Below are positions 1 through 8,826 of a DNA stretch of 11,702 nucleotides, one piece after another. The notes beneath the pieces are model-generated. The model searched no databases. It saw only the letters and a program-made list of their open reading frames with translations, and was not told where the DNA came from. This DNA comes from Hyphomicrobiales bacterium (GTDB taxonomy: Bacteria; Pseudomonadota; Alphaproteobacteria; Rhizobiales; Aestuariivirgaceae): positions 1-11,702 of the forward strand of contig JAAURV010000061.1 in assembly GCA_012032065.1 (NCBI GenBank), written 5' to 3'. Within the stretch, counting starts at the first letter, position 1. Every line of letters starts with the position of its first letter. A program made the position numbers and the translations under genes.

Positions 1-1
1 C

Positions 2-900
2 ATGCAGCGTGAGACCGAATCGGCACTTGCTTCCGTCAAAGGCATCGATACATGGCCGTCCGACAGGGTGCTCAAAGCCCTGCTCGATGGCCAGCGCCGA
101 GCCGTCGCTTCCGTGGAAGCGGCGCTGCCGGCCATTGCCAAGGCGCCGATGAAATCGCGGCAAGGCTCTCGAACGGCGGCAGGCTCGCTTATGCCGGCGC
201 CGGCACGTCGATCCGGCTCGCGGTGCAGGATGGCTCGGAGCTTCCCGCGACGTTCGGCTTCGATCCCGCGAAACTCGTCTATCTTATCGCCGGCGGGCGC
301 GCCGCCATGTTCGATACGTTCGCCGAAGCCGAGGACGACACTTCCGCCGCGCGTTATGAGGTCCGCGAAGCAACACTCGCTGCAAACGACAGCCTGATTG
401 CCGTCGCGGCCTCGGGCGCGACACCCTACACAGTCGAGGCCGCCCGCGCCGCGAGAGCGGCGGGCGCATTTGTCGTGGCTATCGCCAACAACCCCGGCAC
501 GGCGCTCGGAGCCGCCGCCCATGTCGAGATCGTTCTCGCATCCGGGCCGGAAGTGATCCAGGGCTCGACCCGCATGGGGGCCGGCACGGCGCAGAAGGCA
601 ACCCTCAACCTGCTCTCGACGCTGGTCAACGTGAAGCTCGGCGCGATCCATGACGGGATGATGGTGGCGGTGCAGGCGGGCAACGCCAAGCTCCGTCAGC
701 GTGCCGCCGGCATCGTGGCGCGGATTGCGAATGTTCCGGAGAAAACAGCGCTGGCTGCCCTCGCGGAGGCCAATGGAAATGTGAAAGCCGCCGTTCTGCT
801 GTGCGTGGGATCGGCTTCGCTTGCCCACGCGGACAGCTTGCTGAATGCATCTCAGGGCAATCTTCGCCGCGCACTCGATCGGCTCAAGCATCCACAGTGA
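2..900 (+). CDS. murQ: N-acetylmuramic acid 6-phosphate etherase, one frameshift
   Basis: MurQ cleaves the lactyl ether of MurNAc-6-phosphate to GlcNAc-6-phosphate and D-lactate in cytosolic peptidoglycan recycling. The first 47 residues read from the ATG at 2; the rest reads in another frame to the TGA at 898-900. The frames join at about 143-148 (GGCGCC), where one extra G would give AKAADEIAARL. The corrected gene is 300 codons (299 aa), the normal MurQ length. The sugar-phosphate isomerase (SIS) fold is clear: GGRLAYAGAGTS, ASGATPYTVEAAR, GPEVIQGSTRMGAGTAQK. Corrected residues E80 (DGSELPATFG) and E111 (AEAEDD) match the two catalytic glutamates of E. coli MurQ (83 and 114) and keep their 31-residue spacing. 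The usual GAGTSGRL is GAGTSIRL here. The ATG at 2 fits the family N-terminus, but only one base lies upstream, so no ribosome site can be judged. The family call is firm; whether the frameshift is real is open. Confidence 0.9.
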
Positions 901-2093
901 AAGCCTTGGCATGCCTTCGATGCCAGTCCATTCGCCCTCGTTGCGATCCGGTTGCGCGCGCTCGTTACGCAGTCGCACTGACTGCCCTGCTCTCCGGCGC
1001 ATCGCTTTCGCTCGCGCAGGAGTCCGTCCCGGCCTCATTCACAGTCAAGGCGATCAACGCGGCGGAGAAGGGCGTGAAGGATACAAAGGGCTGGGCGGCG
1101 GACCTGCATGCCGTTCTCGTGGAGAATGGCTTTCCCCTGAGCAAGGAGAATGTCTGCGCCACGATCGCCATCATCGATCAGGAGTCTGGCTTCGCCGCCA
1201 ATCCCGCCGTGCCCGGCCTTGGCAGACTCGCGGAAAACGCGATCAGCGAAAAGCTCCGTGCCTATCCGATTATCGGATTGCAGGTGATCGATTATCTCGA
1301 ACGCACGCCGTCGCCCGATGACAGCTTCATGCAGCGCATCCGCGCTTCGCGCACCGAGCGCGATCTCGACCTTGCCTATCGCAGGCTCGTCGCGCACGCC
1401 GCCGATCGCGCGAGCATCGGCGTTGCGTTGAACAGCGGACTTCTCAACAGTGTTATCGAGGATAGAAACGAGATCAGCACCATCGGCTCGATGCAGGTGT
1501 CGGTCGAGTTCGCTCTCGAAACCGAGCGCGACAAGCGCTGGACCCACATGACGCTCAAGGATGTCTATGCGGTGCGCGATGCACTCTATACGCGGAAGGG
1601 CGGCATGCTGTACGGCACGCGCCTCCTGCTCGGATACGAAACCGGTTACGACAAGAAAGCCTATCGTTTCGCCGACTACAATGCCGGGCGCTACGCGAGC
1701 CGCAATGCGGCGTTTCAATTCGTCGTGTCGGAATTATCGGGCGCCGATCTGTCGCGCGACGGAGACCTGCTGAGCTATCGCGGCAGCCGCGCCGCGAAGG
1801 ACGTGAGCAAGACAGAAGCCGCCATTCAAGCCGCGGTCAAGCAGTTGAAGCTCACGCTGACCGGCGCCGAGATCCGCCGCGATCTTTTGAAGGAGAAATC
1901 GAAGGAATTCGACAAAACATCGATGTTTCGCCTGCTGCGCCAGGCTTATGAAGAAAGGTTCGGCAAAGCAGCGCCCTTCGCCATGATCCCCGAGATCGAG
2001 CTTTCAAGCATCAAGATCACCCGCAAAATGACGACGCGCAACTTCGCCGAAAGCGTTGACCGCCGCTACCGGCGCTGCATGGCTGTGAACTGA
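897..2093 (+). CDS. Exported DUF1615-type protein, possible peptidoglycan lytic enzyme
   Basis: The 398-aa reading starts at GTG 897, which overlaps the murQ stop (GTGA), implying translational coupling. A GTG at 801 would lengthen the N-terminus into murQ and is less likely. The N-terminus looks like a signal peptide: basic residues (RARY, 21-24), a hydrophobic stretch (about 25-37) and a likely cut after SLA at 40. There is no convincing lipobox. The body resembles the uncharacterised DUF1615 family as I recall it: VCATIAIIDQESGF, a VPGLGRLA segment, a central GSMQVSVEFA and YRFADYNAGRYASRNAAFQ. Three motifs echo family 1 lytic transglycosylases: E96 in QESGF, GSMQ at 197-200 and YNAG at 261-264. 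The Glu-to-GSMQ gap is much longer than in Slt70-type enzymes, so a large insertion or a different fold is possible. Coupling to murQ supports a periplasmic role in cell-wall turnover. Catalytic function is inference; the family call is from memory of its sequence pattern. Confidence 0.75.
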   Translation: MKALACLRCQSIRPRCDPVARARYAVALTALLSGASLSLAQESVPASFTVKAINAAEKGVKDTKGWAADLHAVLVENGFPLSKENVCATIAIIDQESGFAANPAVPGLGRLAENAISEKLRAYPIIGLQVIDYLERTPSPDDSFMQRIRASRTERDLDLAYRRLVAHAADRASIGVALNSGLLNSVIEDRNEISTIGSMQVSVEFALETERDKRWTHMTLKDVYAVRDALYTRKGGMLYGTRLLLGYETGYDKKAYRFADYNAGRYASRNAAFQFVVSELSGADLSRDGDLLSYRGSRAAKDVSKTEAAIQAAVKQLKLTLTGAEIRRDLLKEKSKEFDKTSMFRLLRQAYEERFGKAAPFAMIPEIELSSIKITRKMTTRNFAESVDRRYRRCMAVN

Positions 2094-2107
2094 ATTTGTT
2101 TCCCCTC

Positions 2108-3046
2108 CTACCCCTTTTTCACCGCCGCGACATGCCCGGCGAACCCGGGCGCCGCCATCAGCGCCTTGCAGCGTTCGAAGCGTTTGATCGAATAGGCCCA
2201 GAAATCATCCGCTGGATTTTTGTTGGCATGCTGGATCAACCCCCATAGCGTCCAAAGCAAGTCGCACATCGCCTTGTAGATCACGATGCGCCCACGTTCG
2301 GAAGCTGTGGGTTCGCCGCCAAAGTATGCCTTGATCATCTCCTCGTCCTGCACGGGCGAGAACTCGCCCTCAACCGAAAGGTCGCCCAGATCCCACATGG
2401 GATCATTCATGCCGGCGTACTCCCAATCGACAATCCACATGCGTTTTCCCGTGTCGAGAAAGTTCTCGCACAAGGGATCGCAGTGGCACGGCGCAAGCGG
2501 AAGCCTGTGCGCGGCAAGGGCTTCACGCACCGTCTTCGCCTGCTTCACCGCTGCATCATAACCTTCCGGTAAAGACACATCCTTCGTCGAGAGCACCTTC
2601 AGATACTCGTCGATCATCGAAAACAATTCGAAGCGAAAGTTGAACGTCTGGCCGGACGTATGCAGCTTTCGAAACGCCTCTCCTGCCCGCGCCGGCGTTC
2701 CCCTGATCGTCTTGAACTTCTCCGGCGACATGGTGACCGAATCGTCGATGAGCCGCGTCACCATGACGCCTGTTGCCTTGTCGAAGTGCACGACATCGGG
2801 ACTGACACCTGCCTTTGCCGCGGCGCGCGCCGCCTGCTCCTCATTGGCGCGGTTGATGTATTCCTCTGTCCCCTTGCCCGGCAGCCGCAACACATATTGC
2901 TCGCCCCCATGATCGACGCGAAAAACGAGATTGGTGAGCCCGCCCAGCCGCGTCACCTCAATGTCGGAGTCATCGAGGCACCAGAACAGCTTCATGTGCT
3001 TCAGCGCATCCCGCGCCTGCGTTATGCCTTTGTCATCCCCGGTCAT
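2108..3046 (-). CDS. Choline/aminoglycoside kinase-family phosphotransferase (copy B)
   Basis: This intact 312-aa protein has the choline kinase/LicA/APH fold, which transfers ATP phosphate to a small hydroxylated substrate in the cytosol. An N-terminal nucleotide-binding lobe has RLGGLTNLVFRV (about 33-44) and YVLRLPG. The Brenner motif HxDxxxxN is H188-C-D190-PLCE-N195, and the metal-binding Asp is D207 in IVDWEYAG, followed by MWDLGDLS. These are the expected catalytic residues. The WEYAG and DLGDL context is more like choline/ethanolamine kinases than antibiotic resistance enzymes. The ATG at 3046-3044 overlaps the stop of dehydrogenase B (ATGA), with a good GGAGAGG ribosome site at 3055-3061. 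It is the last gene of the minus-strand operon; its stop is 14 bases from that of the convergent DUF1615 gene, and no terminator hairpin is visible between them. The substrate is unknown; an amino-alcohol or methylated amine is suggested by the neighbours. Confidence 0.88.
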   Translation of the reverse strand: MTGDDKGITQARDALKHMKLFWCLDDSDIEVTRLGGLTNLVFRVDHGGEQYVLRLPGKGTEEYINRANEEQAARAAAKAGVSPDVVHFDKATGVMVTRLIDDSVTMSPEKFKTIRGTPARAGEAFRKLHTSGQTFNFRFELFSMIDEYLKVLSTKDVSLPEGYDAAVKQAKTVREALAAHRLPLAPCHCDPLCENFLDTGKRMWIVDWEYAGMNDPMWDLGDLSVEGEFSPVQDEEMIKAYFGGEPTASERGRIVIYKAMCDLLWTLWGLIQHANKNPADDFWAYSIKRFERCKALMAAPGFAGHVAAVKKG

Positions 3047-5442
3047 GACTTGAGCCTCTCCATCTTCGCATCGTAAAGGCATCGCGGACCCCGCGTTGCC
3101 GGATAGGCTCTGCCGAAAGCCTCGACCTCGAACCGCATCTCCCGCGACAGCGCCAGGGGAAGATACCCGAAAGCGATCGACTTGCCGAGCGTGTGGCCAA
3201 AGCCCGTGCTCAATGCATATCCGGCAGTTTCGCCCTTGTGCAGGATGGTCTCGCCGCCATGGAGCGGCGCAAATCCATCGATCGTGAAAGCACAAAGTTT
3301 GCGGGAAACACCCTCGGCCTTGATTGCGGCAAGCGCTTCGCTGCCGATGAACTCGCCCTTTTCCAAGGCCACGCAGAAGCCAAGCCCAGCTTCATAAGGA
3401 TTTGTGTCTGGCGAAATCTCGGAGGACCAGTAAAGATAGCCCTTCTCGAGCCTGCACGAGTCGATGGCGCGATAGCCGGCATTTGCGATTCCGACCGGTT
3501 GCCCCGCCCTCCACAGCGTCTCGTAAACATGCGGCGCATTTCCTGCGGCACATAGAGCTCGTAACCCAGTTCGCCCACATACCCGATGCGAACAGCCAGT
3601 ACCTCGGCGTGGCCAACTCCGGTTCGCCGGGCGGTCAGGAAGGGAAACGCGGCATTCGACAGATCGCCGTCGCTGACGCTTTGCAGAATCTCACGTGAGC
3701 GCGGCCCGCAGATGTTCAACACACCGAACGCATTGGTAACATCGCGGATGGCAACTCCTTCAGGCAGATGCCGCGCTACCCAGCCCGAGTCTCGTAAGCC
3801 GAAGGCCGCACCCGTCACCAGCATGAAACGATCTTCATCCACGTGCAGCAAAGTGACATCCGCTTCGATGCCGCCCTTCTCGTTGCAAAGCTGCGTGTAG
3901 ATCGCTTTGCCGGGAGGGCCGCCAAGTTCATTCGCGGCAATTCGCTGCATCGCGGCCTCTGCGCCTTTGCCGGAAATTTCGAACTTGGAGAACGACGTCT
4001 GGTCGATCAGCGCCGCGCGTTCGCGAATGGCGCGATGTTCCTCGGCGACATGAGAGAACCAGTTGGGTTTGCTTTCGAATGAAGGAACGTCGCGCGGACC
4101 GATACCATTCGGCGCAAACCAGTTGGGCCGCTCCCATCCGGCGCGCGAGCCGAATACCGCGCCCGCTTTCGCCACATGCTCATGCACGGGGCTTCGCCGC
4201 AGCCCGCGTCCCGCTTGAGTCTCCTCCGCCGGCCAATGAATCTTGTAGTAGGAGCCATAGGCCTCGATTGCCCGATCTTCGAGATAGCGCGGCTGCGCAT
4301 GGAGAGCGCCGAAGCGGCGCACGTCGAACGGCCATAGGTCCATGCCGGCGTCGCCATGCAGGATCATGTTGGACATGGCGAGCCCCGCGCCGCCAGATGC
4401 GGCAATGCCCGCCGTGAAGCCGCAAGCGACATAGAAATTGTCGAGTCCGGGCGCCAATCCCATGATCGGCTCGCCATCGGCGGACACCGGGATCGGCCCG
4501 TTGATCACGGTCTGAATGCCGGTCTCGTTCAACACGGGCAAGCGCCCGGCGGCGGGCGTTGCGAAGAGTTCCAGCCGGTCCATGTTGGGCGGCAAGAGTT
4601 CGCGGCCGAAATCGAACGGCGGGAGTCCACGATGAAATCCGCGCGAACCGTCTTCCCAGCCGCCGATCGCGAAGCTTACCCGTGTCGGGCTTCAGATAAA
4701 ATTGCGATCGGGATCGCGCAGCGTCGTCAGGCTTGCATCGAACTTGAGAGTCTTCTCGGTCAGGAAATACTGGTGTTCGACGATGCCTGCCGCCAACGGA
4801 ACGCCGGCCAGATTGCCGACGCGCTTCGCCCACAACCCCGCGCAGTTCACCAGCACATCGCAACTCATCGTTCCATGCGTGGTGACGACACCCCTCACAC
4901 GCCGTCCTTCGCGCAATATCTCGACGACGCACACACCTTCCTCGATGCGCGCACCATGCAAACGAGCGCCCTTGGCGTAGGCCATGGTCAGCGAATAGGG
5001 ATCGATATAGCCATCGCCCGGAATGAAGGCCGCACCTTCAATGCCATCCTTGACGATGAACGGAAACATCCTCGCCGCGTCATCGGCGGACACCGCGTGG
5101 CATTCGACGCCGAAGCTCTTTGCCTGCCCCATGGAGCGGCGAATTCGCTCCACCGCGCGGACTGGAGGCGAGCCGCAGCGAGCCCACTTTCTTCCATGAG
5201 ATCGCCTGCCCCGTCTCCGCTTCAAGCCTGTCGAAAACGGCAACCGAATTCTGCATCAGCCGTGTGAGGTTCTTCTTGCCGCGTAGCTGTCCGACGAGTC
5301 CTGCCGCGTGCCAGGTGCAGCCATGTGTGAGTTGTGCCTTCTCGACCAGCAGCACATCCTTCGCGCCATCGCGCGCCAGATGATAGGCGAGCGACGTCCC
5401 GATTGCGCCGCCGCCAATGATGAGGATGTTGACGTGCCTCAC
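3043..5442 (-). CDS. FAD/GcvT-fusion amine dehydrogenase, dimethylglycine/sarcosine dehydrogenase-like (copy B), four frameshifts
   Basis: This family oxidatively demethylates N-methyl amines and hands the one-carbon unit to tetrahydrofolate. The corrected protein is 800 aa. It has the dinucleotide fold (IIGGGAIG, 9-15) and TWHAAGLVGQLR with H45, the position of the covalent FAD histidine in dimethylglycine dehydrogenase. A mid-section includes GWERPNWFAPNG, then a GcvT folate domain (DQTSFSKFEI, YVGELGYELYVP) and a GcvT C-terminal barrel ending at TGA 3045-3043. The frame breaks four times: at 5151-5160 (a CG unit lost; restores SSPRAVERI), 4698-4701 (one A lost from AAAA; restores RNFYLKPD), 4668-4673 (one base gained; restores GKLAIGGWEDG) and 3525-3527 (one A lost; restores MRRMFYETLW). 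The net correction gives 801 codons. The GTG start at 5442-5440 overlaps the stop of copy A. No stop codon other than those caused by the shifts is seen. It is either a working gene in error-prone sequence or a recent pseudogene. The exact amine substrate cannot be told. Confidence 0.85.
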
Positions 5443-7864
5443 GCCTTCACCCGCGCGTTGGTGGGGTCGTAGAGAGGCTCAAGATGAACACGCGCCCTCA
5501 CGCGCTCGCTCGCCACTACGAGTTCGTAGCTCGCTGCGCGCACGTAATCCTCGCTCACGCCATCGGCGTTGCGCACATAGCCGTAGCCGATGGGTTTCTT
5601 CACCGTGTAGCCATAACCGCCGCTGGTCAGATAGCCGGCAAAGACGCCATCGCGCAAAATGGTTTCGCGCCCCACCAGCACAATGTCCTCGCACTCGGTT
5701 GTAAAACCCGCAAGCATCTTTCCGAGCGGTGCGCGCGATACTTTCTCGCACGCCTCGCGGCCAAGGAACGGCTGGTTCGATTTCAGCTTCACCGCCCATC
5801 CGAGTCCGGCATGAAACGGCGTGTCGTTGGGCGTGATGTCGGAGCCCCAGGCGCGATAGCCCTTCTCGAGTCTCAGTGATTCAATGGCGCGGTAGCCGCA
5901 AGACGTGACGCCGCCAGCAGCCATCAGCGCATCGAACACCTCGCCCGCCGCCGATATGGGCATATGCAGTTCCCAGCCGAGTTCGCCAACATACGTGATG
6001 CGAAGCGCACGCACCGTGTATCCCGCAATTTCGATCTCGCGCACATGGCCGAAGAGAAAATCGAGAGATGATTTGGTCACGCGCGACAACACCTCACGCG
6101 CCTTTGGCCCCATCAACGACAATGTGCCCCACTCTTCCGTCACATCGGCGAGTTTCGCATCCAAGGACTCTGGAATGTGATCCGCGATCCATGCGAAGTC
6201 GTGAGTGCGGAAACCCGTGCCGGTGACGATGTAATAGTGATCCTCCGCCAGCCGCGCGACCGTGAGATCGCATTCGATGCCGCCGCGCGAATTGAGCATC
6301 TGCGTGTAAGTGAGCCGTCCCGGCGCTTTCGACACATCGTTGGCGCAGATCCAGCACAACCCGCGCTCCGCATCTTTCCCGCGCAACTCGAATTTGGCGA
6401 ACGATGACTGATCGAAAAGCCCCACAGCTTCGCGCACCGCGCGGTGTTCGGCGCCCACCGCTTCGAACCAGTTCTGCCGCCCCATCGAATAGATATCGAG
6501 CGGCTTGATACCCTTCGGCGCAAACCAGTTGGGCCGCTCCCAGCCCAGCTTCGAACCGAAACAGGCATTGAGTTTCTTCAAACGTTCATACAATGGCGAC
6601 ACGATGCGCGGCCGGCCGCTCGCATACTCCTCGTGCGGAAAGCCGATCGTGTAATGCTTGCCGTAGGCTTCCAGGGTCCTATCGCTCACCCAGCGCCGGT
6701 CGCGATGAAGATCGGAGAAACGGCGGATATCGACGGTCCACAAATCCATCGGTGCTTCACCGGACGCCGCCCATTGCGCCAGCACCCAACCTGCGCCTCC
6801 GCCACTTGCGATTCCGAATGCATTGAAGCCAGCGCCGACATGGAAGTTCTTGAGTTCGGGTGCCGCTCCCAGAATGAAGTTTCCATCTGGCGTGAAGCTT
6901 TCGGGGCCATTGATCATCTGTTTGATCCCGGTCTTCTCCAGCGCCGGCACACGCGCAAGGGCCTGGCCCAAATGCTGATCGAAGTGATCCCAATCGTCAT
7001 CGAATAGCTGGAACTCGAAATCGGAGGGCACATCGTTTTCGGTCCACGGGATCGGATTTGGCTCGTAGCCGCCGAGCACGAGTCCGCCCACTTCTTCCTT
7101 GAAATAGGTTCGCCGGTCGGGATCGCGCAGCGTCGCCACATCGCTCGCCAGCCCGCCGATCTTCTCGGTGATCACATATTGATGCTTCACCGGCTGCAGC
7201 GGCACACTGACATTCGCCATCGCGCCGATCTGCCGCGCCCACTGTCCGCCGCAATTGATCACGGTCTCGCACGCGATCGTGCCGAGGTTCGTTTGAACCG
7301 CAAGCACACGCCCTTCATCGACTTCAAAACCCGTGACTCTCGCTCCCTCAAAGATCTTCGCACCGTGCATCCGCGCTCCCTTGGCGAGCGATTGCGCGAT
7401 GTCGGAGGGCGATGCCTGCCCATCGGTCGGCAGCCACGATGCGCCAACAAGGTCGGATACATCCATGAGCGGCCACATCTTCTTCACTTCGGAAGGAGAG
7501 ATCAGGTGCATCTCCATGCCGAAGCTCTGCGCCGTGGTGGCAAGCCGCTTGTATTCGATCCAGCGGTCCTGGTTGGTTGCGAGCCGGAGGCACCCTGTCA
7601 TCTTCCAGCCGGTCGCCAGACCTGTTTCCGCATCGAGCCTGCGATAGAGATCGACGGAGTATTTCAGCACCTGAGTAATCGAGGCCGACGAACGAAGCTG
7701 CCCCACGAGCCCCGCCGCATGCCAGGTGGAACCCGACGTGAGCTTGTTCTGCTCAAGCAGGATCACGTCCGCCTTATGATCGCGGCGAGATGATAGGCCG
7801 TCGAGCATCCGATGATGCCGCCGCCGATGACAACGAACTGCGCATGCGCTGGAAGTGAAGTCAT
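5439..7864 (-). CDS. FAD/GcvT-fusion amine dehydrogenase, dimethylglycine/sarcosine dehydrogenase-like (copy A), one frameshift
   Basis: This is a paralogue of the next gene with the same plan and an expected 808 aa. The ATG at 7864-7862 overlaps the upstream kinase stop (ATGA). The first 27 residues hold the FAD fold (VVIGGGIIGCSTAYHLA). One base is then missing at about 7781-7787; restoring it gives HLARDHKADVILLEQ and 809 codons. H49 in GSTWHAAGLVGQLR matches the covalent-FAD histidine of the family. The flavoprotein part (about 8-365) is followed by a linker domain (WTVDIRRF, GWERPNWFAPKG), the folate-binding GcvT domain (FDQSSFAKFELRG, YVGELGWELHMP, GYRAIESLRLEKGY) and a C-terminal barrel (GGYGYTVKKPIGYGYV). 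The long part from about 7785 to 5439 is uninterrupted. The predicted reaction is FAD-dependent oxidation of an N-methyl or N-alkyl amine coupled to folate. The enzyme is probably cytosolic, as no signal peptide is seen. The physiological electron acceptor and substrate are not visible. Confidence 0.9.
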
Positions 7865-8755
7865 GACCGCCCGAATTTCTCGATGTAATCGCGGTGAACG
7901 CGCTCGAAGCGCCCGGAATACTCGACCGCGTAGGCGACATAGTCTATACCCGCGACCTTGAGGTGAAGCTCCGAAACCATCCCCCACAACGCCTCGCGAA
8001 GCGCGCTTGCCGATTTCATGGCATAGAAGGCGCGCACGATCTCCTCACCAGGGGCGCCATCAAAGTAGGTTTCGAGAAGGAGCTTCTCGCCCGCCTCGTC
8101 GAAGGAATTGTTGGAAGCGATGTTGGCGAGATCGAACATGGCGGTGCCGAATGCGCCATATTCCCAGTCGATCAGCCACAGCCTCTTCCCGTCATCAAGG
8201 AAGTTGGCCGGCAATAGATCATGATGGCCGAAGATGATGGGCAGCGGCGCCTGAACCGCTTCCAGTGCGTCGTTGATCTCCATGAGCCGGGGCAAGTCGC
8301 TCGCGATTCGGTGGTTCCCGGCCTTCAGCGTGTGGGCATAGTCGCGGTGAATCTGAAACACCCAGAAAACGTCGCCAGCCCCGGGATGCGCTTGCCCATG
8401 CCGCGGTGGCAGCGCCTCACGATCTCGACGCAGCGCGCCGCGTTCTGCCGCACATCGGCTTCCGTATAGGTGCGGGCATCGATGTATCGGATCACCATCA
8501 CACCCGGCGCGGCATAAACCACTTCCGGCGATAGCCCCGCCTCGAAAGCCGCGCGCGAGGCAATGACCTCCGCTCGCGGCTCACCTGATGAAATGCATAG
8601 TCCTCGCCCACCCGGGCCACATAGGTTCCGGTCCTGTCCCGCACGGTGAAACTGGCATTGCTCAACCCGCCCTTGAGCGGGGTCATCTCGACAGGCCCGT
8701 CCCAGAAGGGAAGCGCACGGATGGCCGATTCGGGATTGGTCGTGAAGGACGTCAT
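7861..8755 (-). CDS. Choline/aminoglycoside kinase-family phosphotransferase (copy A), two frameshifts
   Basis: First gene of the minus-strand operon, with an expected 298 aa after correction. The N-lobe is PLKGGLSNASFTV (about 26-38) and GTYVARVGEDYAFHQVS. The catalytic loop is H178-H-D180-LLPA-N185 (HxDxxxxN), with metal-binding D197 in LIDWEYGAFG and then FDLANIASNNSF, a pattern typical of choline kinase/LicA-like proteins. Two single-base losses break the frame: at 8570-8571 (CC, expected CCC; restores VSREREVIASRAAF) and at 8379-8382 (CCCC, expected CCCCC; restores RIPGAGDVFWVF). Two added bases give 299 codons. The ATG at 8755-8753 fits the family N-terminus but has no clear Shine-Dalgarno. 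The stop TGA 7863-7861 overlaps the start of dehydrogenase A. It is diverged from kinase B, so the two are not a recent duplication. The likely activity is ATP-dependent phosphorylation of a small amino-alcohol; the substrate is unknown. Confidence 0.86.
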
Positions 8756-8797
8756 GAGGAAGCACAGCCTAATCCGAAATACGCGCTTGCGGCAAAC

Positions 8798-8815
8798 TGC
8801 CATGCGGTAATGGCA
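8798..8815. repeat. Inverted repeat TGCCAT-N6-ATGGCA, candidate operator
   Basis: A perfect 6-base inverted repeat around a 6-base centre lies midway between the two divergent start codons. The 18-base dyad fits the size of a dimeric transcription factor site. There is no further copy I noticed in the window. A chance match is possible. Confidence 0.4.
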
Positions 8816-8826
8816 CGGCACAGCAG

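Noticed and set aside
801..896. A longer N-terminus for the DUF1615-type gene from GTG 801
   Set aside because: It would overlap murQ by 100 bases and put non-signal-like sequence before the export signal. GTG 897 overlaps the murQ stop neatly.
1035..1718. A 227-codon open frame on the minus strand
   Set aside because: It is antisense to the DUF1615-type gene, which has family motifs and a signal peptide on the plus strand.
2094..2107. A bidirectional terminator between the convergent genes
   Set aside because: The gap is only 14 bases and has no inverted repeat; it is just a short pyrimidine-rich spacer.
2108..3046. An aminoglycoside-resistance phosphotransferase
   Set aside because: The HxDxxxxN motif is shared with such enzymes, but the DWEYAG and DLGDL context and the amine-catabolic operon fit a choline-kinase-like metabolic enzyme better.
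3043..3372. A separate small GcvT-domain gene
   Set aside because: It continues directly from the upstream GcvT sequence once one A is restored at 3525-3527, so it is the C-terminus of dehydrogenase B.
4356..5267. A 303-codon open frame on the plus strand
   Set aside because: It is antisense to dehydrogenase B and translates to low-complexity, Arg/Ala-rich sequence with no domain.
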